NCBI RefSeq assembly: GCF_018861125.1
Contig: NZ_JAHKQN010000036.1
Coordinates: forward strand, 45,309-109,308
Source of the DNA: Cellulophaga baltica
Lineage (GTDB): Bacteria > Bacteroidota > Bacteroidia > Flavobacteriales > Flavobacteriaceae
Direction of reading: 5' to 3'
Length of the DNA stretch: 64,000 nt
In this document: positions 17,691-25,958 of the stretch, piece by piece
Numbering within the stretch: position 1 is the stretch's first letter
Layout: the number at the start of each line of letters is the position of its first letter
Notes under the pieces: model-generated
Told to the model about the DNA's origin: nothing
Databases searched by the model: none
The model's input: the letters and a program-made list of their open reading frames with translations, nothing else
Translations under genes and position numbers: made by a program

Positions 17691-17868
17691 GCCGATTAAT
17701 TGTAATATTCAGCTCAAATATGAATATTAATTGAGCTAATTAAAAGGGTTATTCGACTCAAATTGATTAGAAAGCTTTTTTTCTGTTTAGAAAGTTGTTC
17801 TTGTATTATGGATTCACGTAATGTTAATGACTTCTTTTTATCTATTTTTAAGGCTTAAATAAAAGAGC

Positions 17869-18681
17869 ATGCTAAAAAAAATACTCCTTATATTTCTTAT
17901 TTTCATCGCCTTTGAGGGACTTTCACAGAATGATAAAATAAGTTTGATGTCATGGAATATTAGAGATTTTGGACAAACAAAAAGTAGTGAGGAATTAGAT
18001 ATAATCGCTGAGATTCTTCATAAGGTGGATATTATTGCAATACAAGAAGTTGTCTCAGGTTATGGTGGGGCGCAAGCAGTTGCAAAATTGACAGCGATAT
18101 TAAATAGAAAAGGAAATAAGTGGGATTATGTGATTAGTAATCCTACTAACAGTTCAAAGTATGCAACAGAGCGATATGCGTTTGTCTGGAAAACAAAGCT
18201 TATTAAAATAAAAAATAGAGGTAGATTAATAAAAGAGCTAGATTCTCTAATAGATAGAGAACCTTTTTTATTAGATTTTTATATGGGTAAAAAGAAATTT
18301 ACCGTACTTAATTTTCACTCAAAACCCTTTGATAAAGACCCTGAAAGTGAAATAAAAGCACTAACAGAATATGTTAAATACTCTTCGAATTCTTCAATAC
18401 TGATTGCTGGAGATTTTAACATAGATCAGAGTAAAGCTGTTTTTAACGACTTAAAAAAAAGTGGTTTCAAAGCTGCGGTATCAAACAAGAAAACAACTCT
18501 AAAGAGAACTTGTGGCCAGAGTGAGTATCTAAACCATGCCATTGACAATATTTTTTATTCTCAAGAGATAACTAAACTAGCAAGTAAAGTTATAGATTTT
18601 GTAAGAGTTTGTGAAAATCTCGATAAAGCAAGAAAGCTATCGGACCATTTGCCTGTTTATTTTGAATTTATTTTGAAATAA
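17869..18681 (+). CDS. Exported endonuclease/exonuclease/phosphatase-family protein
   Basis: 270 residues with a signal peptide (MLKKILLIFLIFIAFEGLSQ) and a complete DNase I-like fold: LMSWNIRDFG, DIIAIQEVV (metal-binding Glu), LNFHSKPF, ILIAGDFNID (catalytic Asp/Asn), AIDNIFYS and LSDHLPVYFEF (catalytic Asp-His). The motifs predict a metal-dependent periplasmic or secreted phosphodiesterase acting on nucleic acid or another phosphoester. It is the only rightward gene at the left end of the island and appears monocistronic. Confidence 0.88.
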   Translation: MLKKILLIFLIFIAFEGLSQNDKISLMSWNIRDFGQTKSSEELDIIAEILHKVDIIAIQEVVSGYGGAQAVAKLTAILNRKGNKWDYVISNPTNSSKYATERYAFVWKTKLIKIKNRGRLIKELDSLIDREPFLLDFYMGKKKFTVLNFHSKPFDKDPESEIKALTEYVKYSSNSSILIAGDFNIDQSKAVFNDLKKSGFKAAVSNKKTTLKRTCGQSEYLNHAIDNIFYSQEITKLASKVIDFVRVCENLDKARKLSDHLPVYFEFILK

Positions 18682-18836
18682 GGTAGTCAAGAAAATGTTT
18701 AATTATATCTATACATTGAACCAAAGCATAGAATATTTCAATTCAAATTGGAATGATTTGGTAGAATTCTAAAACACGAAAAAACCGATGAAGACAGCAC
18801 TTTATCTTCTACTTGACTTAACCATGTTTGCAACGG

Positions 18837-19619
18837 TTAATTTTTGTACGCTGCTACCTTTAACCAAATAGCATCAAGTTCTTTTGTGGTTTTAATATTG
18901 AATTTTTCCATTGTCATTTTGTTCAATTTATCTTCTTCCATTCCTATATTTTCTTCTGCCATTATCGTATTGTAAATGTCTAATTCCCATTTTGATGGTA
19001 AATCTGTCTTTTTAATATTTCCAACTTTTTCTTTAATATCTATCTCGAATTGATAGACATTTCGAAAATTTTCTTTTGCTATTGTTGGCGTTACGTTTCC
19101 AGATTTTCCATTAGGCCCCCAAAATAGTTTTCCAAACGTATAAAAACCGCCACCATTGTTTAGGTCTTTTTTGTCATCATAAGCAAAAATCACAATTTCA
19201 TCAATGTCACTATTTAATTTTGATTCTTGGTTAACTATTGATTTCATAGTATTGATCAAGCCCTCTTTGTTTATATTATATGGGACAACAATAGCTAAAT
19301 TAAGTCTTATGAAATCTGGTAATTCTTCCAATTCTTTGGTTGTATATTCGGACAACTTTCTGACTAAGGCTTTAGATTTCACTTCGTTTCTACTTTCGAC
19401 AGTATATCGTGAAACTAATTTTTCACTAAATATTATTTTATAAGGTTTCTCTCTAGTCGAAACTTCTATAGTTTCAATTGATGTTTTTGTGTTTTTGTAG
19501 GTTTGATTTACCTTGGTAATTCCCCCGTTTTGAACTGATTCTGTTGCCTTTTGTTCAATTTTATTCTGTTTGCAGCTAATTAGTGTAAGAAGTATTGCTG
19601 GATATAAAAATATTTTCAT
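18837..19619 (-). CDS. Lipoprotein of unknown function
   Basis: 260 residues with a lipoprotein signal (MKIFLYPAILLTLISC, Cys16). The mature part has no motif I recognise; it includes YTTKELEELPDFIRLNLAIVVPYN and NGGGFYTFGKLFWGPNGK. No neighbour is close enough for an operon (86 bp to the next gene upstream), so it may have its own promoter. Probably membrane-anchored in the periplasm or at the surface. Confidence 0.7.
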   Translation of the reverse strand: MKIFLYPAILLTLISCKQNKIEQKATESVQNGGITKVNQTYKNTKTSIETIEVSTREKPYKIIFSEKLVSRYTVESRNEVKSKALVRKLSEYTTKELEELPDFIRLNLAIVVPYNINKEGLINTMKSIVNQESKLNSDIDEIVIFAYDDKKDLNNGGGFYTFGKLFWGPNGKSGNVTPTIAKENFRNVYQFEIDIKEKVGNIKKTDLPSKWELDIYNTIMAEENIGMEEDKLNKMTMEKFNIKTTKELDAIWLKVAAYKN

Positions 19620-19705
19620 TGTCTTATTTTTAACTTTTAATTAAGGGTTACTCTTAATTGTTGCAAGCAAGAAAATTTAATCATTGATGATGTTCATAAA
19701 ATGGT

Positions 19706-20020
19706 TTAATTATTGGAACATTCAAATGGGCTGGTTTTATTTTTCATTTCCAAAACGTTTTCACTAATTTCCGTTAAATCAAAAACTTTATTTCGTGAAG
19801 AAATGAATAATTTTCCATCTTTACCATTAATAATATAATAACCAGGTCTACAATGTTTAAATCTAAAATTTAGAGCAACTAAGCCTTTTATTAGACCTCG
19901 TTTCTGAGTAATTCTAAAGACATAGTGGGAGCAACTCTCACTAAAAATGCACTTATTTCTTTTGTGAGGTGGAATTAAAAACCAATAAGCTTTAATAAAC
20001 CATAAAAATACTACTCTCAT
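19706..20020 (-). CDS. YidD-like membrane protein insertion factor homologue
   Basis: 104 residues. The core HKRNKCIFSESCSHYVFRITQKRGLIKGLVALNFRFKHCRPGYY matches the YidD pattern of spaced cysteines with SCSxY and a C-terminal RCxP-like element. It is longer than usual at the C-terminus and divergent, with a hydrophobic N-terminus. Last gene of the island's eight-gene operon; its start overlaps the stop of the DUF4177 gene by 4 bp (ATGA). A housekeeping yidD normally sits with rnpA/yidC, so this is probably an accessory paralogue. Confidence 0.75.
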   Translation of the reverse strand: MRVVFLWFIKAYWFLIPPHKRNKCIFSESCSHYVFRITQKRGLIKGLVALNFRFKHCRPGYYIINGKDGKLFISSRNKVFDLTEISENVLEMKNKTSPFECSNN

Positions 20021-20250
20021 TTTTTTTCAAAAACTACCATTTGTTTATTTGTTGTATGTCCTGAAGTTGCTCCTAAACCAAAACAACCTTTATCACCAGA
20101 GACATAGGCAGAAATAACTTCTACTCTAATAAACCTCCAACCTTGAATGTCATAATGATTTATAAATTTTTCAAGATAATCTGATGCGTCTTTCGCTGAA
20201 GATGCTTTCAAACCTAAGTTTGGTTGTAATGGTACTACTTTGTATTCCAT
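20017..20250 (-). CDS. DUF4177-domain small protein
   Basis: 77 residues: MEYKVVPLQPNLG opens the protein, a helix ASDYLEKFINHYDIQGWRFIRVE follows, and it ends NKQMVVFEKK. This strand-helix-strand layout with GWRF/GWEL is the DUF4177 hallmark. No export signal, so cytosolic. Function unknown. It is seventh in the operon and overlaps the YidD-like gene by 4 bp, implying translational coupling. Confidence 0.8.
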   Translation of the reverse strand: MEYKVVPLQPNLGLKASSAKDASDYLEKFINHYDIQGWRFIRVEVISAYVSGDKGCFGLGATSGHTTNKQMVVFEKK

Positions 20251-20313
20251 ATCTAGTTTTTTAAGTTAAGATTAATTTATCCCAATGAATAGTGTTAATT
20301 AAGTATAGTAGAG

Positions 20314-20562
20314 TTATGTTACTTTCACTACTAAAAATAAAACAACTGATATCATGGAAAGCACTATAACTAAACATCCACTATTTTTGGCTTTGGAAAA
20401 TGTTTTGCGGTATGTTAAGCCTGGAATTCCTGTTCTAATTGAGTAACCTTTTGAACTTACACTACCCTTTATAGTTCTAACGGTAGGGGTGATTCCAGAT
20501 TTATTTATATTTATTCCTAAACCTTTAGCTATTTTGACTCTTTTATTAAACCTGAATGACAT
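20314..20562 (-). CDS. DUF4236-domain membrane protein
   Basis: 82 residues. The N-terminus MSFRFNKRVKIAKGLGININKSG and the following GYSIRTGIPGLTYRKTF are the DUF4236 signature. The C-terminus is one transmembrane helix (GCLVIVLSMISVVLFLVVKV), giving a short tail-anchored protein. It starts 2 bp after the VWA-like lipoprotein gene in the same operon. The domain is found across bacteria near stress and membrane genes, but its role is unknown. Confidence 0.8.
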   Translation of the reverse strand: MSFRFNKRVKIAKGLGININKSGITPTVRTIKGSVSSKGYSIRTGIPGLTYRKTFSKAKNSGCLVIVLSMISVVLFLVVKVT

Positions 20563-20564
20563 AG

Positions 20565-21473
20565 TTACTTCTTTAGAATAAAATCACGAATCACTTTTTC
20601 CATGTTAGAAGGTAAATCTGCTTGTTTGATTTCGAATTTCTTAACTTTCATTTCTACTAACCATTTGCTCCAATATGCTCTAATTACATCTTCTTCATAA
20701 GGGTTTTTATCATCCGGATTAACGCCTAAAACCAAAACCTCTAAATTGGAAAGATTTTCATTTGCAGATACAAAGCCATAATCTTGCTGATCAAATTTCT
20801 TTTTCCAACCAGATTTGTTGAAGCCAAAACTTTTATTGTCTTGTGGTGTTAGGTAGGTAGTTCTATTGCCTTCTCTTATTATAACGTCTTTATGATAGAT
20901 ATATCCATCCGTTAAAACCACTAGAATATTTCTGTAACCATTTTCTACGCAATAATCATCAACCTTATTTTTGAAAAACCCCCAAGTATCAGAGCCAACA
21001 TAATGATCATCTTTGATTGCTGCTTCATAAATAAGTGTTGAAATACTATCATATTTTTTACAGGTAGCTAAGATTGCTTCCTTAGAAACGGTACTCTTGT
21101 CAAAAGAGATTTTAAGAGCCTCCAGTTTTTGGTTTAAAGTTTTGTCAAAAGGTTCAGGATCAATGAATACCCGAATTTTATCGTCTATTTTTATCAATCG
21201 TTTATTCATAATATGAGTTTCAAAATTCTCCGCAATTGACTTTAAATATCCAATATCCCTTTGGTAAAACTCCATTGATGGGGAAGGATATTTCGCTGGA
21301 TTTATTCTATCTGATAAATCTAAAAGTATACTAATATTTAGATTATCATTTGCAGATACCTTGGGGAAATCATGTTCATGTATAAGCGCTTCAACCTTAG
21401 GCTCATTTTTACATGAAGCAATAACAAAGGATAAGAACATTAGTATTGTTAGGAACTGGAAATTCTTTTTCAT
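20565..21473 (-). CDS. Lipoprotein with VWA-like domain
   Basis: 302 residues with a lipoprotein signal (FLSFVIASC, Cys20). The mature part begins a VWA-like fold: LNISILLDLSDRI resembles a degenerate MIDAS strand (D-x-S-D), and GYRNILVVLTDGYIYHKD is the central strand with TDG. A coupled segment NLEVLVLGVNP resembles the last strand. VWA domains mediate metal-dependent protein contacts. It lies 4 bp after the four-TM coiled-coil protein gene, suggesting a joint envelope complex. Confidence 0.7.
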   Translation of the reverse strand: MKKNFQFLTILMFLSFVIASCKNEPKVEALIHEHDFPKVSANDNLNISILLDLSDRINPAKYPSPSMEFYQRDIGYLKSIAENFETHIMNKRLIKIDDKIRVFIDPEPFDKTLNQKLEALKISFDKSTVSKEAILATCKKYDSISTLIYEAAIKDDHYVGSDTWGFFKNKVDDYCVENGYRNILVVLTDGYIYHKDVIIREGNRTTYLTPQDNKSFGFNKSGWKKKFDQQDYGFVSANENLSNLEVLVLGVNPDDKNPYEEDVIRAYWSKWLVEMKVKKFEIKQADLPSNMEKVIRDFILKK

Positions 21474-21477
21474 ATGA

Positions 21478-22740
21478 TTAATTTACAAGTTTATATAAGC
21501 GCCCTTCATAGCTTTCATCTGCAATATCATGGTCTTCTAGGTGTTTTTTTTCTTGAGCGGTGCAAAGTGAAAGTAATTGGTCTTTTCTTTTTAAATCATC
21601 AAAATTATCAGCAATACCTAAAAACCACCCTTTTACATATTCTGCATGATAAGTGAGATAGTGTTTGTTAGAAAACACAAAGCCATCTATTGTTCTTTGT
21701 AAATCATTTATTTTCCCTTCAATTCCTGAAATTTCTTCTTTTATTGGGTTTAATTTTTCTGTCTGTGAAATAATTTCTTGTTCGCAGTTTTTAATATCTT
21801 CTCTCCTAGATCTGATAAAAGTTTTTATTTTATCAAAGTTATCATACTCTTTCATAATAAAATCAAATACCAATCCCCAAATGATATAGACTACGAAACC
21901 TGCAAAAATAATACCCCAAAATTCGGCTTTTGTAAAGGCTATTTGAACATTAAAATCAGCAGAATTAAGCGTCTTCTCAATATCATAAATCTTTTTTTCG
22001 ATTTGATAGGCAAGTATAGCGTCAAAAATAAAAGTGACTATAAATAGAGTTGCTATCTTAACATAGGATATCCAGTTTTTGTGTTTTTGAAACATATGTA
22101 TCAAATACCCCAAACCCATAAAGGCAAAAGGAATGGTAGCTACAAAAACACCTTCTAACCAGCCATCATCAATTGCTTTGTTAAAAGCATTCGCATCAAA
22201 AATGGCGTTAGTAAGTTGGTCAGTATCGAATGCTTTGAAAAATGCCGAATAAGAGGCTGATATATAGAAAACTAATAGATAGAATGTGATCGGAATCAAA
22301 ACAATCAAACCAAGATAAAATTGTGCTTTTGGCTTTTTGTCAACATCCTCTACGAATTTTTCAGGATTGTGTTTTACTTCGGATATTTCACTTTTGAAAA
22401 TTGAAATTTTACTTTCCAAGGTAGCAATACCTTCTTCGATAATGCTCTTTACTGTTTTTCTTTTCTTTAATTCTATTTCATACTTACCTCTTTCTTGCAC
22501 GTAAGGTTCTTTTAATTCTTTCTGAAGCTTTTCATCTTCACGACATTTACCTTTATAATCCATGTACACATCTTGCAAACAGGCCTTAAATATTGTATGA
22601 TTACCCGATGCTTGTTTTGATGAACCATAGCCACTTTCGAAAAAAGAAAGTTTTATCTTTTTAACATCTTCCTCTTTTGGTTTTTCTATTTCCTGAGGAA
22701 TACTTTTTTTTAGTGAGAATATATTTTTTAAAGCACTCAT
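21478..22740 (-). CDS. Four-TM coiled-coil membrane protein
   Basis: 420 residues from the ATG at 22738-22740, which I prefer because it lies directly after the TerB-like stop; the frame is open to 22794 over that gene. An N-terminal coiled coil (KKRKTVKSIIEEGIATLESK) is followed by four transmembrane segments (QFYLGLIVLIPITFYLLVFY; FVATIPFAFMGLGYLIHMF; KIATLFIVTFIFDAILAY; WGIIFAGFVVYIIWGLVFDF) and a second coiled coil (DIKNCEQEIISQTEKLN). No catalytic motif is seen. Between TerB-like and VWA-like partners it could be the membrane core of a complex. Confidence 0.75.
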   Translation of the reverse strand: MSALKNIFSLKKSIPQEIEKPKEEDVKKIKLSFFESGYGSSKQASGNHTIFKACLQDVYMDYKGKCREDEKLQKELKEPYVQERGKYEIELKKRKTVKSIIEEGIATLESKISIFKSEISEVKHNPEKFVEDVDKKPKAQFYLGLIVLIPITFYLLVFYISASYSAFFKAFDTDQLTNAIFDANAFNKAIDDGWLEGVFVATIPFAFMGLGYLIHMFQKHKNWISYVKIATLFIVTFIFDAILAYQIEKKIYDIEKTLNSADFNVQIAFTKAEFWGIIFAGFVVYIIWGLVFDFIMKEYDNFDKIKTFIRSRREDIKNCEQEIISQTEKLNPIKEEISGIEGKINDLQRTIDGFVFSNKHYLTYHAEYVKGWFLGIADNFDDLKRKDQLLSLCTAQEKKHLEDHDIADESYEGRLYKLVN

Positions 22741-22741
22741 A

Positions 22742-23137
22742 TTAGTCTTGCATTTTAGTAAGTAATTCTGATAAAGAGATTTTTTCTTTTGCATTTTCTA
22801 AAAGAAATTCACAGATATCATCAATGTTTTCCTCTAAAAAATTAAATTTTTTGCAGTATTTTTTTAAAGTATTTATTTCGTCCTCAGTAACAACTTGGTC
22901 CGCCCAAATCATTAATGCTAAATCATATAGATACTCAATTTTCTCGTCTAAAGATTCCGGAATGACAGACTCCTGTGAAGGGTTTAGTAAGATTTCATTT
23001 AATTGAGCTTTACTAAGCCCTCTTTCTTTGGCGAAATTATAAAGCATCTTTAATTCTAGTTCATCGAAATTGTCGTCTGCAAAAGCCATTAGGTATAATC
23101 TTAAAAAATGACTTTTTAACTCTGTTGATATATTCAT
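22742..23137 (-). CDS. TerB-like cytosolic protein
   Basis: 131 residues, all helical, soluble. The repeated acidic helix-turn pattern (LYLMAFADDNFDELELKMLYNFAKERGLS, then LALMIWADQVVTEDEINTLKKYCKKFN) matches the two metal-binding motifs of the TerB/TerB-C-like family. TerB proteins belong to Ter systems proposed to sense chemical or phage stress together with membrane and VWA proteins. Here it is immediately upstream (1 bp) of a four-TM protein and a VWA-like lipoprotein. Confidence 0.75.
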   Translation of the reverse strand: MNISTELKSHFLRLYLMAFADDNFDELELKMLYNFAKERGLSKAQLNEILLNPSQESVIPESLDEKIEYLYDLALMIWADQVVTEDEINTLKKYCKKFNFLEENIDDICEFLLENAKEKISLSELLTKMQD

Positions 23138-23149
23138 TTAAACATCTAT

Positions 23150-23446
23150 TTAATTTTCACAAGCAATATTATCATTATCTCTATCCAGGTTTGAATAACA
23201 ATTTTTGTCACTTTCAAAGGTTGATTGGGCTTCAGATTGCGATGAGAAATTTGAACATTTTTTATATTCACAAGTGGATTCTGAAGAACAGGAGAAACTT
23301 AAAATTGCAACCAGTATTACAAGAAATACACCTAAACAACCTTTTTTATTGTTTCCTTTCATTTTTGTATCTGCCTTTTCATTGTTTACAAAATGACCTT
23401 GAACATAAGTTCCATCTTTTTTGTAATATCCTTTACGGTAACTCAT
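23150..23446 (-). CDS. Excalibur-domain membrane protein
   Basis: 98 residues. A short N-terminal motif (MSYRKGYYKKDGTYVQGHFV), one transmembrane helix (CLGVFLVILVAILSFSC) and a C-terminal Excalibur calcium-binding domain (KKCSNFSSQSEAQSTFESD, then LDRDNDNIACEN) with the DxDxDxIxCE loop. The calcium loop should face the periplasm. Second gene of the operon, 1 bp after the DUF1508 stop, 12 bp before the TerB-like gene. Confidence 0.82.
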   Translation of the reverse strand: MSYRKGYYKKDGTYVQGHFVNNEKADTKMKGNNKKGCLGVFLVILVAILSFSCSSESTCEYKKCSNFSSQSEAQSTFESDKNCYSNLDRDNDNIACEN

Positions 23447-23447
23447 T

Positions 23448-23639
23448 TTAGTAACTGCCTAATAAGTCTATTACTTCTGCGTTAGGAGCATCTCTCTTTA
23501 CTGCTTCAATGCCATCTTTACAACTCTGTTTTGAATTATACATCTCGCTAGTTGCTATAATCTCTCCATTACCTTTTGATTTTAGATTGAAATAAAATTT
23601 ACCGTTCGAACTTTTCTTGATTTCAAATTTTGGATTAGT
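23448..23639 (-). CDS. DUF1508/YegP-like protein
   Basis: 63 residues: FEIKKSSNGKFYFNLKSKGNGEIIATSEMYNSKQSCKDGIEAVKRDAPNAEV is one complete DUF1508 unit (F..K..dGkfyF.L...nG.iI..S..Y.sk..c..gI..V). The frame also has an ATG at 23667-23669, but the -7 box at 23671-23678 puts the transcript start at or after that codon, so I choose the second ATG at 23637-23639. First gene of the island's eight-gene operon. Function unknown; YegP-type proteins are stress-associated. Confidence 0.85.
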   Translation of the reverse strand, partial: TNPKFEIKKSSNGKFYFNLKSKGNGEIIATSEMYNSKQSCKDGIEAVKRDAPNAEVIDLLGSY

Positions 23640-23670
23640 CATGATTTCTATAATTTTTGAATTTGTCATT

Positions 23671-23715
23671 CAAACCTAAACTCTTTGGAAGACAAAACCT
23701 TACAGATTTCCGTAA
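23671..23715 (-). promoter_or_regulatory. Dyad plus -7 box promoter of the eight-gene operon
   Basis: Dyad TTACGGAAATCTGTAA (minus strand, 23700-23715), then 21 bp, then TAGGTTTG (23671-23678), a match to the Bacteroidota -7 element TAnnTTTG. The dyad centre falls near -44, a class II activator position. The same layout occurs at 25193-25237 and, less perfectly, at 28311-28355. Confidence 0.8.
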
Positions 23716-23774
23716 TGCAAAAAAGAACTGTTACAAGCAGTTCTTTTTTGAGTAAAAATGTTGAAGTATATTTT

Positions 23775-24035
23775 TTAATCTTCCCAACCACATAAGGTTC
23801 TACCCATTTCTCTGGCTTCGGTTAAGGGTACTTGATAGGTTTTTGTAGAGCAATTAGATAGTCCTCTACATGCTTTTTTGTAATGGTACTTTTTACTACT
23901 TTTTCCTTTGCAGATATAGACGTTGGTTCCCTCGTTTAAGGGCATGCTGAATGAAGAAAAAAACAGAACCAATAATAAAGGCATAATATATTTAATATTT
24001 AAATCCGATCTAATTAAGATTCTTGTTTTTGGCAT
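23775..24035 (-). CDS. Exported small cysteine/histidine protein
   Basis: 86 residues with a hydrophobic export segment (IMPLLLVLFFSSFSMPL) and a short mature domain YICKGKSSKKYHYKKACRGLSNCS ending GRTLCGWED. The spacing C-x5-KxYH-x5-C-x5-C with a late cysteine is a small conserved Bacteroidota module that looks like a metal or disulfide knuckle. The start could be the internal ATG near residue 18, which would give a standard signal peptide. Function unknown. Confidence 0.7.
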   Translation of the reverse strand: MPKTRILIRSDLNIKYIMPLLLVLFFSSFSMPLNEGTNVYICKGKSSKKYHYKKACRGLSNCSTKTYQVPLTEAREMGRTLCGWED

Positions 24036-24056
24036 AATACAATTATGATAAAGAAG

Positions 24057-24590
24057 TTACATTTGAGCTTTTGATTTGTTTAATAATTCTAAAAACAGTT
24101 CGAATTCACTCTCCTTTAGCAAGACCAATGATTTTCTATTGTATTTTTCAATTTGAAGATATGTCTTCCATTCATTTTTACTCCAATAACACCCTGATTC
24201 AAATCCGCTTCTACTTTTAAAGCTAATTTCTGTGTAGTTTTTGGCATTAGTTTGTAGCACTTTAGATTTGATGATTATTAAGGATTTGATTAAACCATCA
24301 ATTTCATCTGAATCTAGCTGTGCTATTTTAGTTTCTGTAGAATAAGATCCTTTTATAGCCGTTGTTATTCTTAAGGACTTAATGGAATCACCAGAAATCA
24401 TATCAGTTATTTTTAAAATTTTGATTTCGGTATTATTATTTATATTTCCAATATCCAAGAATTCCTTTTCTATTAAAGTACCAGCTTGTGAAGAAAATAT
24501 TTCTGCATTGCTCAATTCCTTGTTTTTGTCCTGAGATACTCCTAGGTTGAAAACAAGGAGAAAGAAGATCGTATTGATTGATAATTTCAT
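24057..24590 (-). CDS. Exported protein of unknown function
   Basis: 177 residues with a signal peptide (MKLSINTIFFLLVFNLGVSQ). The mature domain contains AQLDSDEIDGLIKSLIIIKSKV, then YTEISFKSRSGFESGCYWSK and SELFELFLELLNKSKAQM-like terminal helices; I recognise no family with certainty. It lies 21 bp upstream of the small cysteine/histidine protein gene in the same direction and could share the transcript that begins at the 25193 promoter. Confidence 0.65.
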   Translation of the reverse strand: MKLSINTIFFLLVFNLGVSQDKNKELSNAEIFSSQAGTLIEKEFLDIGNINNNTEIKILKITDMISGDSIKSLRITTAIKGSYSTETKIAQLDSDEIDGLIKSLIIIKSKVLQTNAKNYTEISFKSRSGFESGCYWSKNEWKTYLQIEKYNRKSLVLLKESEFELFLELLNKSKAQM

Positions 24591-24627
24591 ATTATTAAAT
24601 GGATTTCATTTGATTATTTGTGAAAAG

Positions 24628-24777
24628 TTAATTTTTACAACCATTCTTATCGCAAGTGATCCTATCGCTTGAGTTTATCCAATGATTTGAGTTTTCTGAA
24701 GTACTAAAACCACATCCTGTAGTTCCTCCTTTACTTCCTTTATGTACTTCATTTGTTGGTGTATGTTTAACTGCCAT
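24628..24777 (-). CDS. Small ORF, 49 residues
   Basis: ATG at 24775-24777 to TAA at 24628-24630. The peptide begins MAVKHTPTNEVHKGSKGGTTG and contains CGFSTSENSNHWINSSDRI and two further cysteines near the C-terminus (TCDKNGCKN). The Gly/Ser/Thr-rich run and three cysteines resemble small secreted-type or RiPP-like peptides, but there is no recognised leader. Placed between the 25193 promoter and the 24590 gene. Confidence 0.5.
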   Translation of the reverse strand: MAVKHTPTNEVHKGSKGGTTGCGFSTSENSNHWINSSDRITCDKNGCKN

Positions 24778-24898
24778 AATTTCTATTTTAAAATGAATTA
24801 TAATTTATATTTTTAGTGTTCTTCGGGATAACGTAATACCAGTAGCTTCATTACTAGTCTTTCTTTGATTTGTCACTTTTTTAATTTTTAATGGGATA

Positions 24899-25054
24899 TC
24901 AAATTCCACAGAATTCGCTCGCTTTGACAGCAACAACTTTTTCTAAAGCAACTTTTAAACCATCACAAATACCTTTCAAATCCTTAATTGCCTGACTAGA
25001 ACTTTTTTTGGCATGCCAAAGAGTTGTGTTAGGTAAGTAGTAATTTTTTTTCAC
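24899..25054 (-). CDS. Small ORF, 51 residues, GTG start
   Basis: GTG at 25052-25054 to TGA at 24899-24901, preceded in frame by a TAG. The peptide starts VKKNYYLPNTTLWHAKKSSS and continues AIKDLKGICDGLKVALEKVV before ending FCGI. It is amphipathic in the second half, with two cysteines. Weak evidence: no family and a non-ATG start; position in a run of small frames behind a clear promoter supports it. Confidence 0.35.
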   Translation of the reverse strand: MKKNYYLPNTTLWHAKKSSSQAIKDLKGICDGLKVALEKVVAVKASEFCGI

Positions 25055-25076
25055 CTTGAAACTTAAAATTGTCCTT

Positions 25077-25166
25077 TTAACCTATAGACATCATATTTTT
25101 TTTAATATCAGTATGAAATTTATTTATGTCATATGAAATTAAAATTTCACCTATTGTGTTTCCCAT
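25077..25166 (-). CDS. Small ORF, 29 residues, first behind a promoter
   Basis: ATG at 25164-25166 to TAA at 25077-25079, peptide MGNTIGEILISYDINKFH plus 11 residues. It is the first frame about 20 nt downstream of the transcript start expected from the promoter at 25193-25200. It may be a leader peptide or a tiny protein; no family recognised. Confidence 0.4.
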   Translation of the reverse strand: MGNTIGEILISYDINKFHTDIKKNMMSIG

Positions 25167-25192
25167 TTCTATTTTTTTAAGTTGAATTTTTT

Positions 25193-25237
25193 CAAACCTA
25201 AACCTATTAAAACACAATCCCTTACAGATTTCTGTAA
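25193..25237 (-). promoter_or_regulatory. Dyad plus -7 box promoter of the small-ORF cluster
   Basis: Dyad TTACAGAAATCTGTAA (25222-25237), a perfect inverted repeat with a two-base centre, then 21 bp, then TAGGTTTG at 25193-25200. Spacing is identical to the promoter at 23671-23715. The dyad extends into a hairpin (25218-25241) that could also end the response-regulator transcript. Confidence 0.8.
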
Positions 25238-25269
25238 GGGATTGAATTTTTTTGAAAATATTTATGATT

Positions 25270-25935
25270 TTAAATCAGTCCATCTCGGGTGAGTATGGCA
25301 ATAAGTTGTGTTGTGTTTTTTGCTCCAAAATTATCGAACAGTTTGCTAACTCTTTTATCTATGGTACTTTCACTACTTGGCGTAATGTTATATTTTTTAA
25401 ATTTTATTGCGATTTCCTTTTTACTTAAACCTTCAGCAAGCTCTTTTAATACAATAATATCGAAATCATCTAATTCAACTAGATTATCCGATGCAGTCAA
25501 ATTTATTTGAGGAGAAACATACGTTTTGTTTAGGTGTATATCTACTAAAGCTGCAGCTAACTCATCGAGGCTATGACGACCTTTACATACATAGCCATCA
25601 ATTTTTTGTTCTTCAAAAAGCATCCTTATTTTAGAAGGGTTATCTTCCATGGAGTTCACAATTATCTTTATTGATGGTTGTATTAATTTTACAGCATTAA
25701 TAAGTTCTTTTCCTGAACTAAGCTTACGACTTATATGGCTTTCTTTAAAGTGTAAGTCTGTAATTAAAAGTTCAAAAGGTTCGTTATTGAGGTGAGCAAA
25801 TTTTAATCGATTATAAGCCTTATCACAATATAGTTCTTCTTGAATTTCTGAAATATTAAGTTTGTTTGATAATGTGTTTGCAATACCTGTATTTGTATCT
25901 TGAAAATCTTCTGCTATTAGAATTTTTTTAAACAT
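25270..25935 (-). CDS. LuxR/NarL-type response regulator
   Basis: 221 residues: receiver domain at 1-130 with acidic pocket (Glu9/Asp10), phospho-acceptor Asp60 in LLITDLHF, Ser95 and Lys118 (YVCKGR), then a C-terminal GerE-type HTH (VLKELAEGLSKKEIAIKFKKY, ESTIDKRVSKLFDNFGAKN). It is a DNA-binding partner of the kinase encoded 23 bp upstream. A matching dyad lies 33 bp beyond its stop codon and two more in the island; I infer that it binds these. Confidence 0.9.
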   Translation of the reverse strand: MFKKILIAEDFQDTNTGIANTLSNKLNISEIQEELYCDKAYNRLKFAHLNNEPFELLITDLHFKESHISRKLSSGKELINAVKLIQPSIKIIVNSMEDNPSKIRMLFEEQKIDGYVCKGRHSLDELAAALVDIHLNKTYVSPQINLTASDNLVELDDFDIIVLKELAEGLSKKEIAIKFKKYNITPSSESTIDKRVSKLFDNFGAKNTTQLIAILTRDGLI

Positions 25936-25958
25936 AATAACTATAATAATAAAAGTTT

